Positions 34,492-43,111 of a stretch of DNA of 64,000 bases are shown piece after piece. The first letter of the stretch is position 1. Each line of letters opens with the position of its first letter. Under the pieces are notes generated by a model, which saw nothing but the letters and a program-made list of their open reading frames with translations, was not told where the DNA came from and made no database searches. The translations under genes and the position numbers were made by a program. Origin of the DNA: Shimia sp. CNT1-13L.2 (GTDB lineage: Bacteria > Pseudomonadota > Alphaproteobacteria > Rhodobacterales > Rhodobacteraceae); the NCBI RefSeq assembly GCF_024331145.1, contig NZ_JANDJO010000003.1, forward strand, positions 124,001 to 188,000, read 5' to 3'.

Positions 34492-37146
34492 TCACACCAG
34501 GCGCGGGTTCGGCTTGGTGCCGTCGATGTCATATTTGGCAAGCGCCTCTTCCAGCACTTTCTTGGTGATGCTGCCTTCGCGGAACAGGTCCACCATGGCG
34601 GCTGCTGCGATGTGGTTTGCGTCCACCTCGAAGAAACGGCGCAGATTTACACGGCTGTCCGACCGGCCGAACCCGTCGGTGCCAAGCACCGTGTAGCGGC
34701 CCGGAACACAGGTGCGGATCTGCTCTGCATAGTTCTTCATGTAGTCGGTGGCCGCGATGACCGGACCCTTGGCCTTGGCAAGCTGCTCAGCCACGAAAGA
34801 GGTTTTCTGCTCTTCCAGCGGGTTCAGGCGGTTCCAGCGCGCCACGTCCTGGCAATCTCGCGCCAGTTCGTTGTAGCTGGTCGCCGACCAGATTTCCGAA
34901 GTCACGCCGAAATCAGCTTCCAGCATCTCGGCAGCCTTGATGGCCTGAACCAGAATGGTGCCCGATCCCATGAGGGTGACGTGTTTCTTGGACGGCTTCT
35001 TAACCTCTTTGAAACGATAAAGCCCTTTGATGATCTCGTTTTCGACACCCATCGGCATATCCGGGTGGCTGTAGTTCTCGTTCATCAGAGTGAGGTAGAA
35101 GAACACGTCTTCCTGATCTTCGTACATCCGCTTCAGACCATGCTGTACGATGGCCGCAACCTCGTACTGGAAGGTCGGGTCATAGCTGACGCAGTTCGGG
35201 ATGGTACCGGCCAGGATGTGGCTGTGGCCATCTTCGTGCTGAAGGCCTTCACCGTTCAGGGTTGTGCGCCCTGCGGTGCCGCCAAGCATGAAGCCACGCG
35301 CACGGCTGTCACCTGCGGCCCAGGCCAGATCGCCGATCCGCTGGAAGCCGAACATCGAGTAGTAGATGAAGAACGGGATCATCGGCACGCCGTGGTTCGA
35401 ATAGGCAGTGGCAGCGGCGATCCAGTCGGCCATTGCGCCGGCTTCGTTGATGCCTTCCTGAAGAACCTGACCGTTGGTCGATTCCTTGTAGTACATCATC
35501 TGGTCGGCATCTTCCGGCGTATAGTTCTGCCCTTCCGGGTTGTAGATGCCCACCGAACGGAACAGGCCTTCCATGCCAAAGGTACGGCTTTCGTCCGGAA
35601 CGATCGGAACCACGTTCTTGCCGATCTTCTTGTCACGCAGCAGCGTGGTCAGGATGCGGACAAAGGCCATCGTCGTCGAAATCTCGCGATCCCCGGTGCC
35701 CTTGAGCTGGGCATCGAACTTCTCGAGCGCGGGAATTTCGAGTTTCGGCGCATCGTGGAAGCGTTTGGGGAATTCACCACCCAGAGCTTTACGACGATCC
35801 GCGAGATAGGCTTTCTGGGCGTTGTTCAGTTGAACGAACGGTGCCTTGGGCAGATCTTCATCACTTACCGGGATTTTGAAACGGTCGCGGAAAGCACGCA
35901 GTTGGTCTTCTGCGAGTTTCTTTTGCTGGTGGGTGATGTTCATGCCTTCACCAGCAGACCCCATGCCGTAGCCCTTGACAGTCTTGACCAGAAGGCAGGT
36001 CGGGGTGCCCTTGGTGTCGCTGGCACGTTTGAACGCCGTGTACACTTTTTGCGGGTCGTGACCACCGCGGCGCAGCGACCAGATCTGTTCGTCGGTCCAG
36101 TCCTCAACCAGCTTCGCGGTTTCGGGGTATTTGCCGAAGAAGTGTTCACGAATATAGGCACCGTCCTTCGACTTGAAGGTCTGGTAGTCGCCGTCCACGG
36201 TTTCATCCATGAGCTGGCGCAGCTTGCCGGTGGTGTCTTTCTCGAGAAGCTCATCCCAGCCCTTGCCCCAGAGGAGCTTGATCACGTTCCAGCCGGCACC
36301 ACGGAAGTCACCTTCCAGTTCCTGAACGATCTTGTGGTTGCCGCGCACCGGACCATCAAGGCGTTGCAGGTTGCAGTTCACAACGAAGATCAGGTTGTCG
36401 AGGCCCTCGCGCACCGCGAGGTCGATGGCGCCACGGCTTTCCGGTTCGTCCATCTCGCCATCGCCAAGGAAACACCAGACCTTGCGGTCGGCCATGTCGA
36501 TGTGGCCGCGGTTGTGCATGTATTTCATGAACCGCGCCTGGTAGATCGCCATGAGCGGGCCAAGACCCATCGAGACGGTCGGGAACTGCCAGTAGTCGGG
36601 CATCAACCAAGGGTGGGGGTAGGAGGACAGGCCGTTGCCGGCAACCTCCGAACGGAAGTTCTCAAGCTGCTCTTCGCTGATGCGCCCTTCCATGAAAGAC
36701 CGCGCGTAGATGCCGGGGATCACGTGACCCTGGAAGAAAACAAGGTCGCCACCGTGGATCGCAGACTTGGAGCGCCAGAAATGGTTTAAACCTATATCAT
36801 ACATGACCGCCGAAGAGGCGAAGGAGGCGATGTGGCCGCCGTATTCGCTGGATTCCTTATTGCGACGTACAACAGTCGCCATGGCGTTCCAGCGGTTGAT
36901 GGTGCGGATGCGCCATTCCATTTCCAGATCGCCGGGAAACTCTTCCTGGTCATCTGCAGGGATGGTGTTCTGGTAGGGCGTGGTTGCCGAGAAGGGCAGG
37001 TTGGCCCCGGATGCGCGGGCCTGTTGAACAGCTTTATCCAGCAAATAATGGGCGCGTTCGGCACCGTCGCGTGCAATTACATCCTCGACGGCTTCTTGCC
37101 ATTCACGGCTTTCAATTGGGTCGATGTCTTCGAATTGGGTCGCCAT
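34492..37146 (-). CDS. aceE: Pyruvate dehydrogenase E1, homodimeric type
   Basis: E1 decarboxylates pyruvate with thiamine diphosphate and acetylates lipoyl groups on E2. The 884-residue chain is the single-polypeptide AceE type. The thiamine motif is at about residues 228-256 (FLGDGEMDEPES to VVNCNLQ), and GGHIASFASSAVMYDIGLNHF is near residue 103. Transketolase-like C-terminal domains carry EGINEAGAM and GLQHEDGHSH. Many alphaproteobacteria use heterotetrameric PdhA/PdhB instead, so this operon type is notable here. The upstream region has a 14-bp palindrome at 37191-37204 that may be an operator. ATG 37146 is preceded by GGAGGACG on the minus strand. Confidence 0.97.
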   Translation of the reverse strand: MATQFEDIDPIESREWQEAVEDVIARDGAERAHYLLDKAVQQARASGANLPFSATTPYQNTIPADDQEEFPGDLEMEWRIRTINRWNAMATVVRRNKESSEYGGHIASFASSAVMYDIGLNHFWRSKSAIHGGDLVFFQGHVIPGIYARSFMEGRISEEQLENFRSEVAGNGLSSYPHPWLMPDYWQFPTVSMGLGPLMAIYQARFMKYMHNRGHIDMADRKVWCFLGDGEMDEPESRGAIDLAVREGLDNLIFVVNCNLQRLDGPVRGNHKIVQELEGDFRGAGWNVIKLLWGKGWDELLEKDTTGKLRQLMDETVDGDYQTFKSKDGAYIREHFFGKYPETAKLVEDWTDEQIWSLRRGGHDPQKVYTAFKRASDTKGTPTCLLVKTVKGYGMGSAGEGMNITHQQKKLAEDQLRAFRDRFKIPVSDEDLPKAPFVQLNNAQKAYLADRRKALGGEFPKRFHDAPKLEIPALEKFDAQLKGTGDREISTTMAFVRILTTLLRDKKIGKNVVPIVPDESRTFGMEGLFRSVGIYNPEGQNYTPEDADQMMYYKESTNGQVLQEGINEAGAMADWIAAATAYSNHGVPMIPFFIYYSMFGFQRIGDLAWAAGDSRARGFMLGGTAGRTTLNGEGLQHEDGHSHILAGTIPNCVSYDPTFQYEVAAIVQHGLKRMYEDQEDVFFYLTLMNENYSHPDMPMGVENEIIKGLYRFKEVKKPSKKHVTLMGSGTILVQAIKAAEMLEADFGVTSEIWSATSYNELARDCQDVARWNRLNPLEEQKTSFVAEQLAKAKGPVIAATDYMKNYAEQIRTCVPGRYTVLGTDGFGRSDSRVNLRRFFEVDANHIAAAAMVDLFREGSITKKVLEEALAKYDIDGTKPNPRLV

Positions 37147-37190
37147 TCGCAGCGTCCTCCTCCTGTTTGACGTAGCGTTGCTCGCTTATA

Positions 37191-37204
37191 GTTTAATATT
37201 AAAC
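37191..37204. promoter_or_regulatory. Perfect palindrome upstream of aceE
   Basis: GTTTAATATTAAAC, a perfect 14-bp AT-rich palindrome, 45 bases upstream of the aceE start codon in an otherwise GC-rich region. It is well placed as a regulator binding site for the pyruvate dehydrogenase operon; the protein is unknown. Confidence 0.55.
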
Positions 37205-37278
37205 AATCTAGCTAGTCCACTACAGACATAGCTGCCATGCGTCAGATGGGAGACTTGGTTTAGGGGCTGGAAAACAAA

Positions 37279-37310
37279 AAAGGCGCTGTGAAGACCGTCA
37301 CAGCGCCTTT
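37279..37310 (-). terminator. Rho-independent terminator of the NCS2 permease
   Basis: A 13-bp perfect stem AAAGGCGCTGTGA (37279-37291) and TCACAGCGCCTTT (37298-37310), with a 6-base loop. On the minus strand it runs into TTTTTGTTTT; on the plus strand GATTTTTTG follows. It separates the permease from aceE. Confidence 0.92.
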
Positions 37311-37331
37311 GATTTTTTGATGTGGGGCTGT

Positions 37332-38672
37332 CTAGGTCGCCGAGTTGTCCTCATGTGGGAGAACGAGGTTCAGAACAACAGCACAGAGAGCTGTTGGTGC
37401 CACGGCTGACGTCATGAGAGTCTTGACCACACCGGGAAGATACTGAACCGCAGTGGGGACAAGGTTCAGACCCAGACCTGCGGCCAGCGACACGGCGATG
37501 ATCACCATGTTGCGGCGGTTCATCTGAACTTCGGACAGAACGTTCATGCCCGCGGCGGCCACCATGCCGAACATCACGATCACACCTCCACCAAGAACCG
37601 GCAGGGGCATCGAGGCAATGATGGCTCCGATCTTGGGAAGCAGACCACAGACGATCATGATCAGGCCCGAGATGGTTACGACGTGACGGCTCATGATGCC
37701 GGTCATGCCAACGATGCCCACGTTCTGGCTGAACGAGGTATTCGGCAGGCCCCCAAATACGCCCGCAACGGCGGTTCCCAAACCATCAGCATAGGTCGCG
37801 CCCTGGATCTCGGCGTCGGTGGCATCCCGCCCCGCACCGGCCTTTGCGGTTGCCGAAGCATCGCCAACGGTCTCGATTGCCGAAACCACCGAAACAAGAG
37901 TCACTGCAATCACGGCTCCAAGGCTGAACTCAAATCCATAGGGCAGCGGTGTGATACCAGTGACCCAGGATGCCTTGCCAACGGCGGCGAAATTCACCAT
38001 GCCGAGGAAGTAGGCAAGGATATAGCCTGCGATCAGACCGATCAGGATCGCCGCATTCGAAAGCGTGCCCTTAGCAAAGAACTTCACGCCCAAAGCAACA
38101 ATGACCACCGTCAGGGCAACCGACCAGTGCATCAGGGAGCCAAAGCTCTCTGCTTCCATCTGGAACTTGGCCGCGCCTCCAGCGGCATATTTGATTGCGA
38201 CCGGGATCAGGTAGAGCCCGATGGCCAGAATGACCAGGCCGGTGACAAGCGGGGGGAACAGCCAGCGAAGCTTACCGATCACCGAGCCAAGTGCAAAGTG
38301 AATTGCCCCGCCGATGATGCAAGCCGTGAGTGCGACCCCAAGTCCTTGGGTGGCGGCCACACCGGCCAAAACGCCGACAAATGCAAAGCTCGTGCCCTGC
38401 ATGATGGGCAGGCGTGCGCCGATCGGGCCCATGCCGATTGTCTGAAACAGCGTGGCAACGCCCGCGAAAAGCATTGCCATCTGGATCAGGTAAACTTGCT
38501 CCGCGCCGCCAAAGGCAAGACCAGCGGCCCCGGCAACGATAATGGAGGGCGTCACGTTCGAGGCAAACATCGCCAAGACATGTTGCAACCCAAGCGGCAC
38601 AGCCTGTGCCAGTTGAGGGGTGTAGTTGGGATCCTTGAGATTTGGTGTCGTCCCTGTCGTAGTCGTATCCAT
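37332..38672 (-). CDS. NCS2-family xanthine/urate permease
   Basis: A 446-residue nucleobase:cation symporter of the NCS2 (UraA/XanQ/PbuX) family, inner membrane, about 14 helices. The start is ATG 38672, with AGGAGAAAAA upstream; the longer frame is a basic, non-family stretch. Motifs are GLQHVLAMFASNVTPSIIVAG near residue 32 (shown in part), IQGATYADGLGTAVAGVFGGLPNTSFSQNVG (core region with the family's Asn-Thr-Ser), and VLGGGVIVMFGMVAAAGMNVL. The neighbouring LysR and urate hydroxylase genes argue for uric acid or xanthine as substrate. ATG and promoter region are shared with an inverted repeat at 38841-38855. Confidence 0.93.
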   Translation of the reverse strand: MDTTTTGTTPNLKDPNYTPQLAQAVPLGLQHVLAMFASNVTPSIIVAGAAGLAFGGAEQVYLIQMAMLFAGVATLFQTIGMGPIGARLPIMQGTSFAFVGVLAGVAATQGLGVALTACIIGGAIHFALGSVIGKLRWLFPPLVTGLVILAIGLYLIPVAIKYAAGGAAKFQMEAESFGSLMHWSVALTVVIVALGVKFFAKGTLSNAAILIGLIAGYILAYFLGMVNFAAVGKASWVTGITPLPYGFEFSLGAVIAVTLVSVVSAIETVGDASATAKAGAGRDATDAEIQGATYADGLGTAVAGVFGGLPNTSFSQNVGIVGMTGIMSRHVVTISGLIMIVCGLLPKIGAIIASMPLPVLGGGVIVMFGMVAAAGMNVLSEVQMNRRNMVIIAVSLAAGLGLNLVPTAVQYLPGVVKTLMTSAVAPTALCAVVLNLVLPHEDNSAT

Positions 38673-39024
38673 ACGTTTTTCTCCTGTTGTATGGGGTGTT
38701 CGCCGCCTTCGTTTGACGTGCGGCTTTGGGTGATTGGGCCGGGTCTGGGACCCTGCCATCGGAGGCCTGCCACCAAAGATGCTTTTGACCGGGCGCATGA
38801 TAAGGTTGCGCAGATCCCTGGTAGCGGTTTCGACGCATCCTACAGCAGAGCTGTAAGCAGGACTTTCAAGGAATTCCTGAAAGTTCTCTTTGTGACTTGT
38901 GATGCGGCTTGGGGCAGGCCGGCCGAAATTTGGGCGCCGCGCAAAAATTTAGCCCGCTAACGATGGGGCAGGTGTTTACAAACTTTGGATTTTTTGTCCT
39001 GCGGGAGCCTTGGATTGGCTCGGA
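38673..39024. other. 352-base intergenic region between permease and LysR genes
   Basis: No gene is supported here. It contains the permease ribosome-binding site (minus strand, 38678-38690) and presumably its promoter, plus the inverted repeat annotated at 38841-38855. The part 38900-39024 is the 3' flank of the LysR gene. I found no RNA gene or strong terminator in it. Confidence 0.6.
38841..38855. promoter_or_regulatory. Inverted repeat upstream of the permease
   Basis: TACAGC-AGA-GCTGTA, a perfect 6-bp dyad with a 3-base centre, 169 bases upstream of the permease start codon. It is a candidate binding site for the adjacent LysR-family protein or another purine-responsive regulator. Confidence 0.4.
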
Positions 39025-39927
39025 TCAGACAAGCTCTTGCTGAATACGTTCCACCATGTGATCGATAAACAATCGGGTCTTGGGGTCCTGGTGACGGCGA
39101 TGCGTATAGAGGCAGGCCATCTGGATGGGAATTGGGAGATTATCCGTCAACACGGGCACAAGAGAGCCGGACTTGAGGTGTTCGGCCACTTCAAAAACGG
39201 GTTTTAGAACAATGCCCTGCCCGTCAAGTGCCCAATTCGTCAAAACGTCTCCGTCGTCAGTTTCAAACGGACCCTTTACGGCAAATTTCTTGGTGCCGTC
39301 TTGCGTCTGGAGCTGCCACTGAAATTCGGGTGCCCCGGGATAGCGAAGATTAAGTGCATCGTGCGTTCCGTTAATGAGGTCTTCCGGTTGCGTGGGCATG
39401 CCGCGTTCCTGAATATAGGCAGGCGATGCGCACAGTATGCGGGGACAATCGGCAATTTTCCTAATACGCAAAGTACTGTCCTCGGGCAGACCAAGAAAAA
39501 ACGCCACGTCCAGTCCCTCGGCGGTCAGATCCAACTTTCGATCCGACAGGCGCAATCTCAGGTCAACTAGAGGATAGGCTTTCTTGAAGCTGGGTATATG
39601 TGGGGCAATCAGGCGTCGTCCTACCCCCAGTGGAGCGGCGACATACAAAGTGCCGCGCGGGGACTGGGTGACAGAAGAGACCGCGGCCTCTGCCTCGTCG
39701 ATGGTTTCGAGAATTTTGCAGGCGCCCGAGTAGAATATCTGACCCTGTTCCGTTGCATTCAACTGTCGCGTGGTGCGCATGAAAAGTCTGACCCCAAGGT
39801 ATTCTTCCAGCTGGGAAATTCGCGACGAGGCCACCGCCGCCGAGATACGTTGATCGCGGGCGGCTGCGGACATGCTGCCCAATTCGTAGACACGGACGAA
39901 GGTTCGGATATTGTCGAGGTAGGACAT
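39025..39927 (-). CDS. LysR-family transcriptional regulator
   Basis: A 300-residue LysR-type regulator. The N-terminal winged helix-turn-helix (residues 1-60) reads MSYLDNIRTFVRVYELGSMS, then ISAAVASSRISQLEEYLGVRLF and RTTRQLNATEQG. The C-terminal periplasmic-binding-like effector domain (about 90-300) begins GTLYVAAPLGVGRRL. It lies between the permease (same strand, downstream) and puuD (divergent, 102 bases away), so it is the likely regulator of purine uptake and oxidation. The effector may be a purine such as urate; this rests on context only. Confidence 0.94.
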   Translation of the reverse strand: MSYLDNIRTFVRVYELGSMSAAARDQRISAAVASSRISQLEEYLGVRLFMRTTRQLNATEQGQIFYSGACKILETIDEAEAAVSSVTQSPRGTLYVAAPLGVGRRLIAPHIPSFKKAYPLVDLRLRLSDRKLDLTAEGLDVAFFLGLPEDSTLRIRKIADCPRILCASPAYIQERGMPTQPEDLINGTHDALNLRYPGAPEFQWQLQTQDGTKKFAVKGPFETDDGDVLTNWALDGQGIVLKPVFEVAEHLKSGSLVPVLTDNLPIPIQMACLYTHRRHQDPKTRLFIDHMVERIQQELV

Positions 39928-39981
39928 TTGTTATTTTTTGGTTTTCTTTGAAGCTGTTCGGGTTTTTTCTACGATAGCGGA

Positions 39982-40000
39982 TAATCGTGTGTCACGTTAA
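39982..40000. promoter_or_regulatory. Dyad in the LysR-puuD divergent promoter region
   Basis: CGTG (39986-39989), TGT, CACG (39993-39996), flanked by TAAT and TTAA, a 19-base imperfect palindrome, 30 bases upstream of the puuD start. Position and form fit a LysR-type activator site. Confidence 0.45.
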
Positions 40001-40029
40001 TTTGCGAAAAAGTCACGGAAGGGCCGGGT

Positions 40030-41259
40030 ATGGATTTTGTGTTCCTGTGGGATTGGGTGGAATTCGCCCTGCGTTGGTTGCATGTGATTACGGCTATCGC
40101 ATGGATTGGATCTTCTTTTTATTTCATTGCCTTGGATCTGGGTTTACGTCGCGATGGAGAGCTTGGCGGGGCGGATGGAGAAGAGTGGCAGGTGCACGGC
40201 GGCGGGTTTTACCATATCCGCAAGTACCTTGTTGCACCTGAGGCAATGCCCGAACATCTGACATGGTTCAAATGGGAGAGCTATTCAACCTGGTTGAGTG
40301 GTGCGGCGCTTTTGATGGCGGTCTACTGGGTTGGCGGAGAAATGTACCTGATCGATGCCACCAAGTCGGAGCTGAGCCTGTGGCAGGGGATCGGCATTTC
40401 AGCGGTTTCACTAACCATCGGTTGGCTGGTTTACGATCGGCTTTGCAAATCCGGACTGGCGCAGAATCCGACAGCTTTGATGCTGTTGTTGTTTGTGCTG
40501 CTTGTGGTCATGGGGTGGGGGTATACACAAGTCTTCACGGGCCGCGCCATGATGCTGCATCTTGGCGCTTTCACGGCAACGATCATGACGGCGAACGTGT
40601 TTTTCATAATCATGCCCAATCAACGGATCGTGGTGGCGGATCTGAAGGCGGGGCGAAAGCCTGATCCGAAGTACGGCAAGATTGCCAAGCTGCGGTCGAC
40701 ACATAACAACTATCTCACCTTGCCCGTGATTTTCCTCATGTTGTCAAACCATTATCCCTTGGCCTTCGCGACCGAGTACAACTGGATCATCGCCGCATTG
40801 GTATTCCTCATGGGCGTCACGATCCGGCATTTCTTCAACACGATGCATGCGCGCGGCGGTATGAAGTGGTGGACCTGGGGCGCGACCGCGGCCTTGTTTG
40901 CAGCAATCATCCTGCTTTCGTCGGCGGGGCCGGAGGTTTCGGATTACGATGAGGAGGAGGCGCGGGCGTTTACGCCGGCGGAGGCGGTTTATGCCGAAGC
41001 AGAGGGTTTTGACGAGGTGATCGACATCGTGTTGGGGCGGTGTTCGATGTGCCATGCAAGAGAGCCTGGCTTTGACGGGATTGGCCATGCGCCGAAGCAG
41101 GTACTCCTTGAAACTCCACAAGAAATTGCCTTTCAGGCCAAGCGGATCTACCTGCATTCCGGGCTGAGCACGGCCATGCCGCCGGCCAATGTGAGCTGGA
41201 TGGAGCCCGAAGAACGGGCGGCCATCGTGCGGTGGTTCAAGGCGGCGCAGCGGGGCTGA
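40030..41259 (+). CDS. puuD: Urate hydroxylase PuuD, membrane type fused to cytochrome c
   Basis: PuuD oxidises urate to 5-hydroxyisourate in the inner membrane, passing electrons to the respiratory chain rather than to oxygen. The 409-residue protein has an N-terminal membrane domain of about eight helices (residues 1-310; VEFALRWLHVITAIAWIGSS is the start, and several histidines and the IIMPNQRIVV motif are typical). A C-terminal cytochrome c domain has the haem motif C338-S-M-C341-H342 and a downstream Met in TAMPPANVSWM. It is divergent from the LysR gene. It links with guaD and the permease as the purine-breakdown route of this window. Confidence 0.95.
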   Translation: MDFVFLWDWVEFALRWLHVITAIAWIGSSFYFIALDLGLRRDGELGGADGEEWQVHGGGFYHIRKYLVAPEAMPEHLTWFKWESYSTWLSGAALLMAVYWVGGEMYLIDATKSELSLWQGIGISAVSLTIGWLVYDRLCKSGLAQNPTALMLLLFVLLVVMGWGYTQVFTGRAMMLHLGAFTATIMTANVFFIIMPNQRIVVADLKAGRKPDPKYGKIAKLRSTHNNYLTLPVIFLMLSNHYPLAFATEYNWIIAALVFLMGVTIRHFFNTMHARGGMKWWTWGATAALFAAIILLSSAGPEVSDYDEEEARAFTPAEAVYAEAEGFDEVIDIVLGRCSMCHAREPGFDGIGHAPKQVLLETPQEIAFQAKRIYLHSGLSTAMPPANVSWMEPEERAAIVRWFKAAQRG

Positions 41260-41273
41260 AACCCGCGTCGGTG

Positions 41274-41309
41274 CAACGTCGGTATTACGTCGGTATTGCG
41301 GAGGTGCGG
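41274..41309 (+). repeat. Dispersed repeat with 11-nt units, short copy
   Basis: CAACGTCGGTATTACGTCGG (41274-41293), then TATTGCGGAGGTGCGG. It is the reverse complement of the long copy at 31332-31378, less one 11-nt unit. It lies 14 bases after the puuD stop codon and 114 bases before the MBL-fold gene. The rest of this gap (41310-41422) is AT-richer and probably holds the MBL promoter. Confidence 0.85.
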
Positions 41310-41422
41310 TGTCCGTCTTGATGGGCGTTTACCGATGTTTCCAAAGAATGAAGATATTGTAATTCACACATTTGAATGTCAGCATGTAGGCAATTCGCCT
41401 AGGTGAGGAGAGGATCATTCAA

Positions 41423-42346
41423 ATGGCAATGACGCGGAGACAACTGCTTCAGGGGGCAGTTGCAGGAACGGCCCTGGCCGGCATGGGAGGCAAGCTGGCG
41501 CTGGCCTCGGACAAGGCCGAGATCGGCAGCATGAAAATCACGACACTGTCGGATGGCAATCTGAACCTGCCGGGGGATTTCATTTTCGGGCCGATGCCGA
41601 AAGACAAGCTGGCGCCGATCCTTGCTGCGAACGGGATTGGCGACGGGCCGTTGACGCCTGAATGCAATGTAACGCTGCTTCAGGACGGTGAGCGCACAAT
41701 CCTTTTTGATACGGGCTCGGGTCCGGCGTTTCAGGAGAGCGCAGGGCTTTTGGTGGACTCGCTGGACGAAGCGGGTGTGGCGGTCGAGGATGTGACCCAC
41801 GTTGTCTTTACCCATTGCCACCCGGATCACCTTTGGGGCGCATTGGATGATTTTGACGATCCGCTGTTTCCTGAGGCCGTTCACATGATGGGGCGGTCCG
41901 AGTGGGATTATTGGTGGAACCCCGAGACCGTGAACACCATCGAGGAAGCCCGAACCACGATGGCCGTTGGAGCCAAGCGGCGGATGGAGGTTCTGGAAGA
42001 CGCGATTACCCTGTTTGATGCGGGGCAGGAAATTCTGCCGGGGGTGATGGCGCGGGCGTCTTACGGTCACACGCCGGGCCACATGGCTTTTGAGCTGCGC
42101 TCCGGCAGCGAGAGCGTGATGGTTGTGGGGGATTCCATCGGCAACCACCACGTTGCCTTTGCCGCGCCGGGCTGGCATTCGGGGTCGGATCAGGACAAGG
42201 AGACCGCAGCGGCCACGCGGCAAAGCCTTCTGGACCAGATGAGCGCCGAAAAGACGCGGATCATCGGCTATCACCTCCCGGGCGGCGGCATGGGACATGT
42301 CGAACGCACGGGCGACGCCTATCGCTTTGTGCCTCAGGGGGCGTGA
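41423..42346 (+). CDS. MBL-fold metallohydrolase with Tat signal
   Basis: A 307-residue metallo-beta-lactamase-fold protein. The N-terminus is a twin-arginine signal (TRRQLLQGAVAGTALAGMGG), so it is exported folded to the periplasm. The metal-binding signature is THCHPDHLWGALDDF (HxHxDH type), followed by SYGHTPGHMAFEL with a further His and VVGDSIGNHH with the bridging Asp. It resembles quorum-quenching lactonase/AttM-like and other small MBL hydrolases; the substrate is unknown. It is preceded by GAGGAGAGG about 11 bases before the start, and a short repeat element lies further upstream. Confidence 0.88.
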   Translation: MAMTRRQLLQGAVAGTALAGMGGKLALASDKAEIGSMKITTLSDGNLNLPGDFIFGPMPKDKLAPILAANGIGDGPLTPECNVTLLQDGERTILFDTGSGPAFQESAGLLVDSLDEAGVAVEDVTHVVFTHCHPDHLWGALDDFDDPLFPEAVHMMGRSEWDYWWNPETVNTIEEARTTMAVGAKRRMEVLEDAITLFDAGQEILPGVMARASYGHTPGHMAFELRSGSESVMVVGDSIGNHHVAFAAPGWHSGSDQDKETAAATRQSLLDQMSAEKTRIIGYHLPGGGMGHVERTGDAYRFVPQGA

Positions 42347-42410
42347 CCCCGAACAGTAGACCTGTGCGCCTTGCCCGGATATGACGGGGCAGGGCAGACA
42401 GGAGGCCATC

Positions 42411-43070
42411 ATGCAGGCAGTGATTTTCGATCTTGATGGAACGCTGGTTGATAGCGTCTGGGATATTCAGGCGTCGGTGAACCGCGTGCTGGCCGAGGAA
42501 GGCCAGGAAGCGCTTGATGTGGATACGATCAAGTCCTTTGTGGGCGACGGGCTTCCCAAGCTGACGGAACGTGTCATCCTGCATCTTGGTTTGGGCATGG
42601 AACATCATGCGCGCCTGACGGCGGATATCCTGCAGGTCTATGAAACAGCGGACCTGACCCATTCGCGCCTTTATCCCGGTGTCGAAGAGGCGCTGGCTGC
42701 CTTGAAGGCCAAGGGCTACCGGATGGGGGTCTGCACCAACAAACCCTTTGGCCCGGCGGTCAAGGTTCTGATGGCGATGGGGATCGATCATTTCTTTGAA
42801 GGTGTGATCGGAGGGGACTCGCTGGCGCAGCGCAAACCCGATCCGGCCCCGCTGATCGCCACGATGGAGAAAATCGGCGCCACGCAGGTGGTGTTTGTGG
42901 GGGATAGCGAGATTGACGGGGAAACGGCGCAGCGTGCGGAAATCCCCTTTGCGCTGTACTCGGAAGGGTATCGCAAGCGCGAAATTGACGAAATCCTGCA
43001 CTCCGCGGTGTTCTCGGACTATGACGACTTGGTGAAAATCGTATCAGACAGCTTTGCAAACGTTGCCTGA
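42411..43070 (+). CDS. HAD hydrolase, phosphoglycolate phosphatase-like
   Basis: A 219-residue HAD enzyme, ATG 42411 with GGAGG upstream. Motif I is VIFDLDGTLVDS, motif II VCTNKPFGPA, motif III KRK-like Lys in LAQRKPDPAPL and motif IV VGDSEIDGETAQRAEIPF. The cap (about residues 18-90) is of the type seen in phosphoglycolate phosphatase Gph, which removes 2-phosphoglycolate formed in DNA repair and photorespiration. A relative acting on another small phosphate ester is possible. A 14-bp perfect hairpin begins 5 bases after its stop codon. Confidence 0.87.
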   Translation: MQAVIFDLDGTLVDSVWDIQASVNRVLAEEGQEALDVDTIKSFVGDGLPKLTERVILHLGLGMEHHARLTADILQVYETADLTHSRLYPGVEEALAALKAKGYRMGVCTNKPFGPAVKVLMAMGIDHFFEGVIGGDSLAQRKPDPAPLIATMEKIGATQVVFVGDSEIDGETAQRAEIPFALYSEGYRKREIDEILHSAVFSDYDDLVKIVSDSFANVA

Positions 43071-43074
43071 CGCG

Positions 43075-43106
43075 CCCTGTTTTGCCTAGTCTTAGGCAAA
43101 ACAGGG
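43075..43106 (+). promoter_or_regulatory. Perfect 14-bp hairpin covering the next ribosome-binding site
   Basis: CCCTGTTTTGCCTA (43075-43088) and TAGGCAAAACAGGG (43093-43106) with a GTCT loop. No T-run follows on the plus strand. The right arm ends in AGGG, part of the AGGGAG ribosome-binding site of the next gene (ATG 43112), so the folded RNA would hide that site; it may also serve as a weak terminator. Confidence 0.7.
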
Positions 43107-43111
43107 AGTGA

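Noticed and set aside
34468-36789. A 773-codon open frame on the plus strand opposite aceE
   Set aside because: It is antisense to a full-length AceE with all catalytic motifs. GC-rich codons make long shadow frames in the opposite strand common; its translation shows no family motif.
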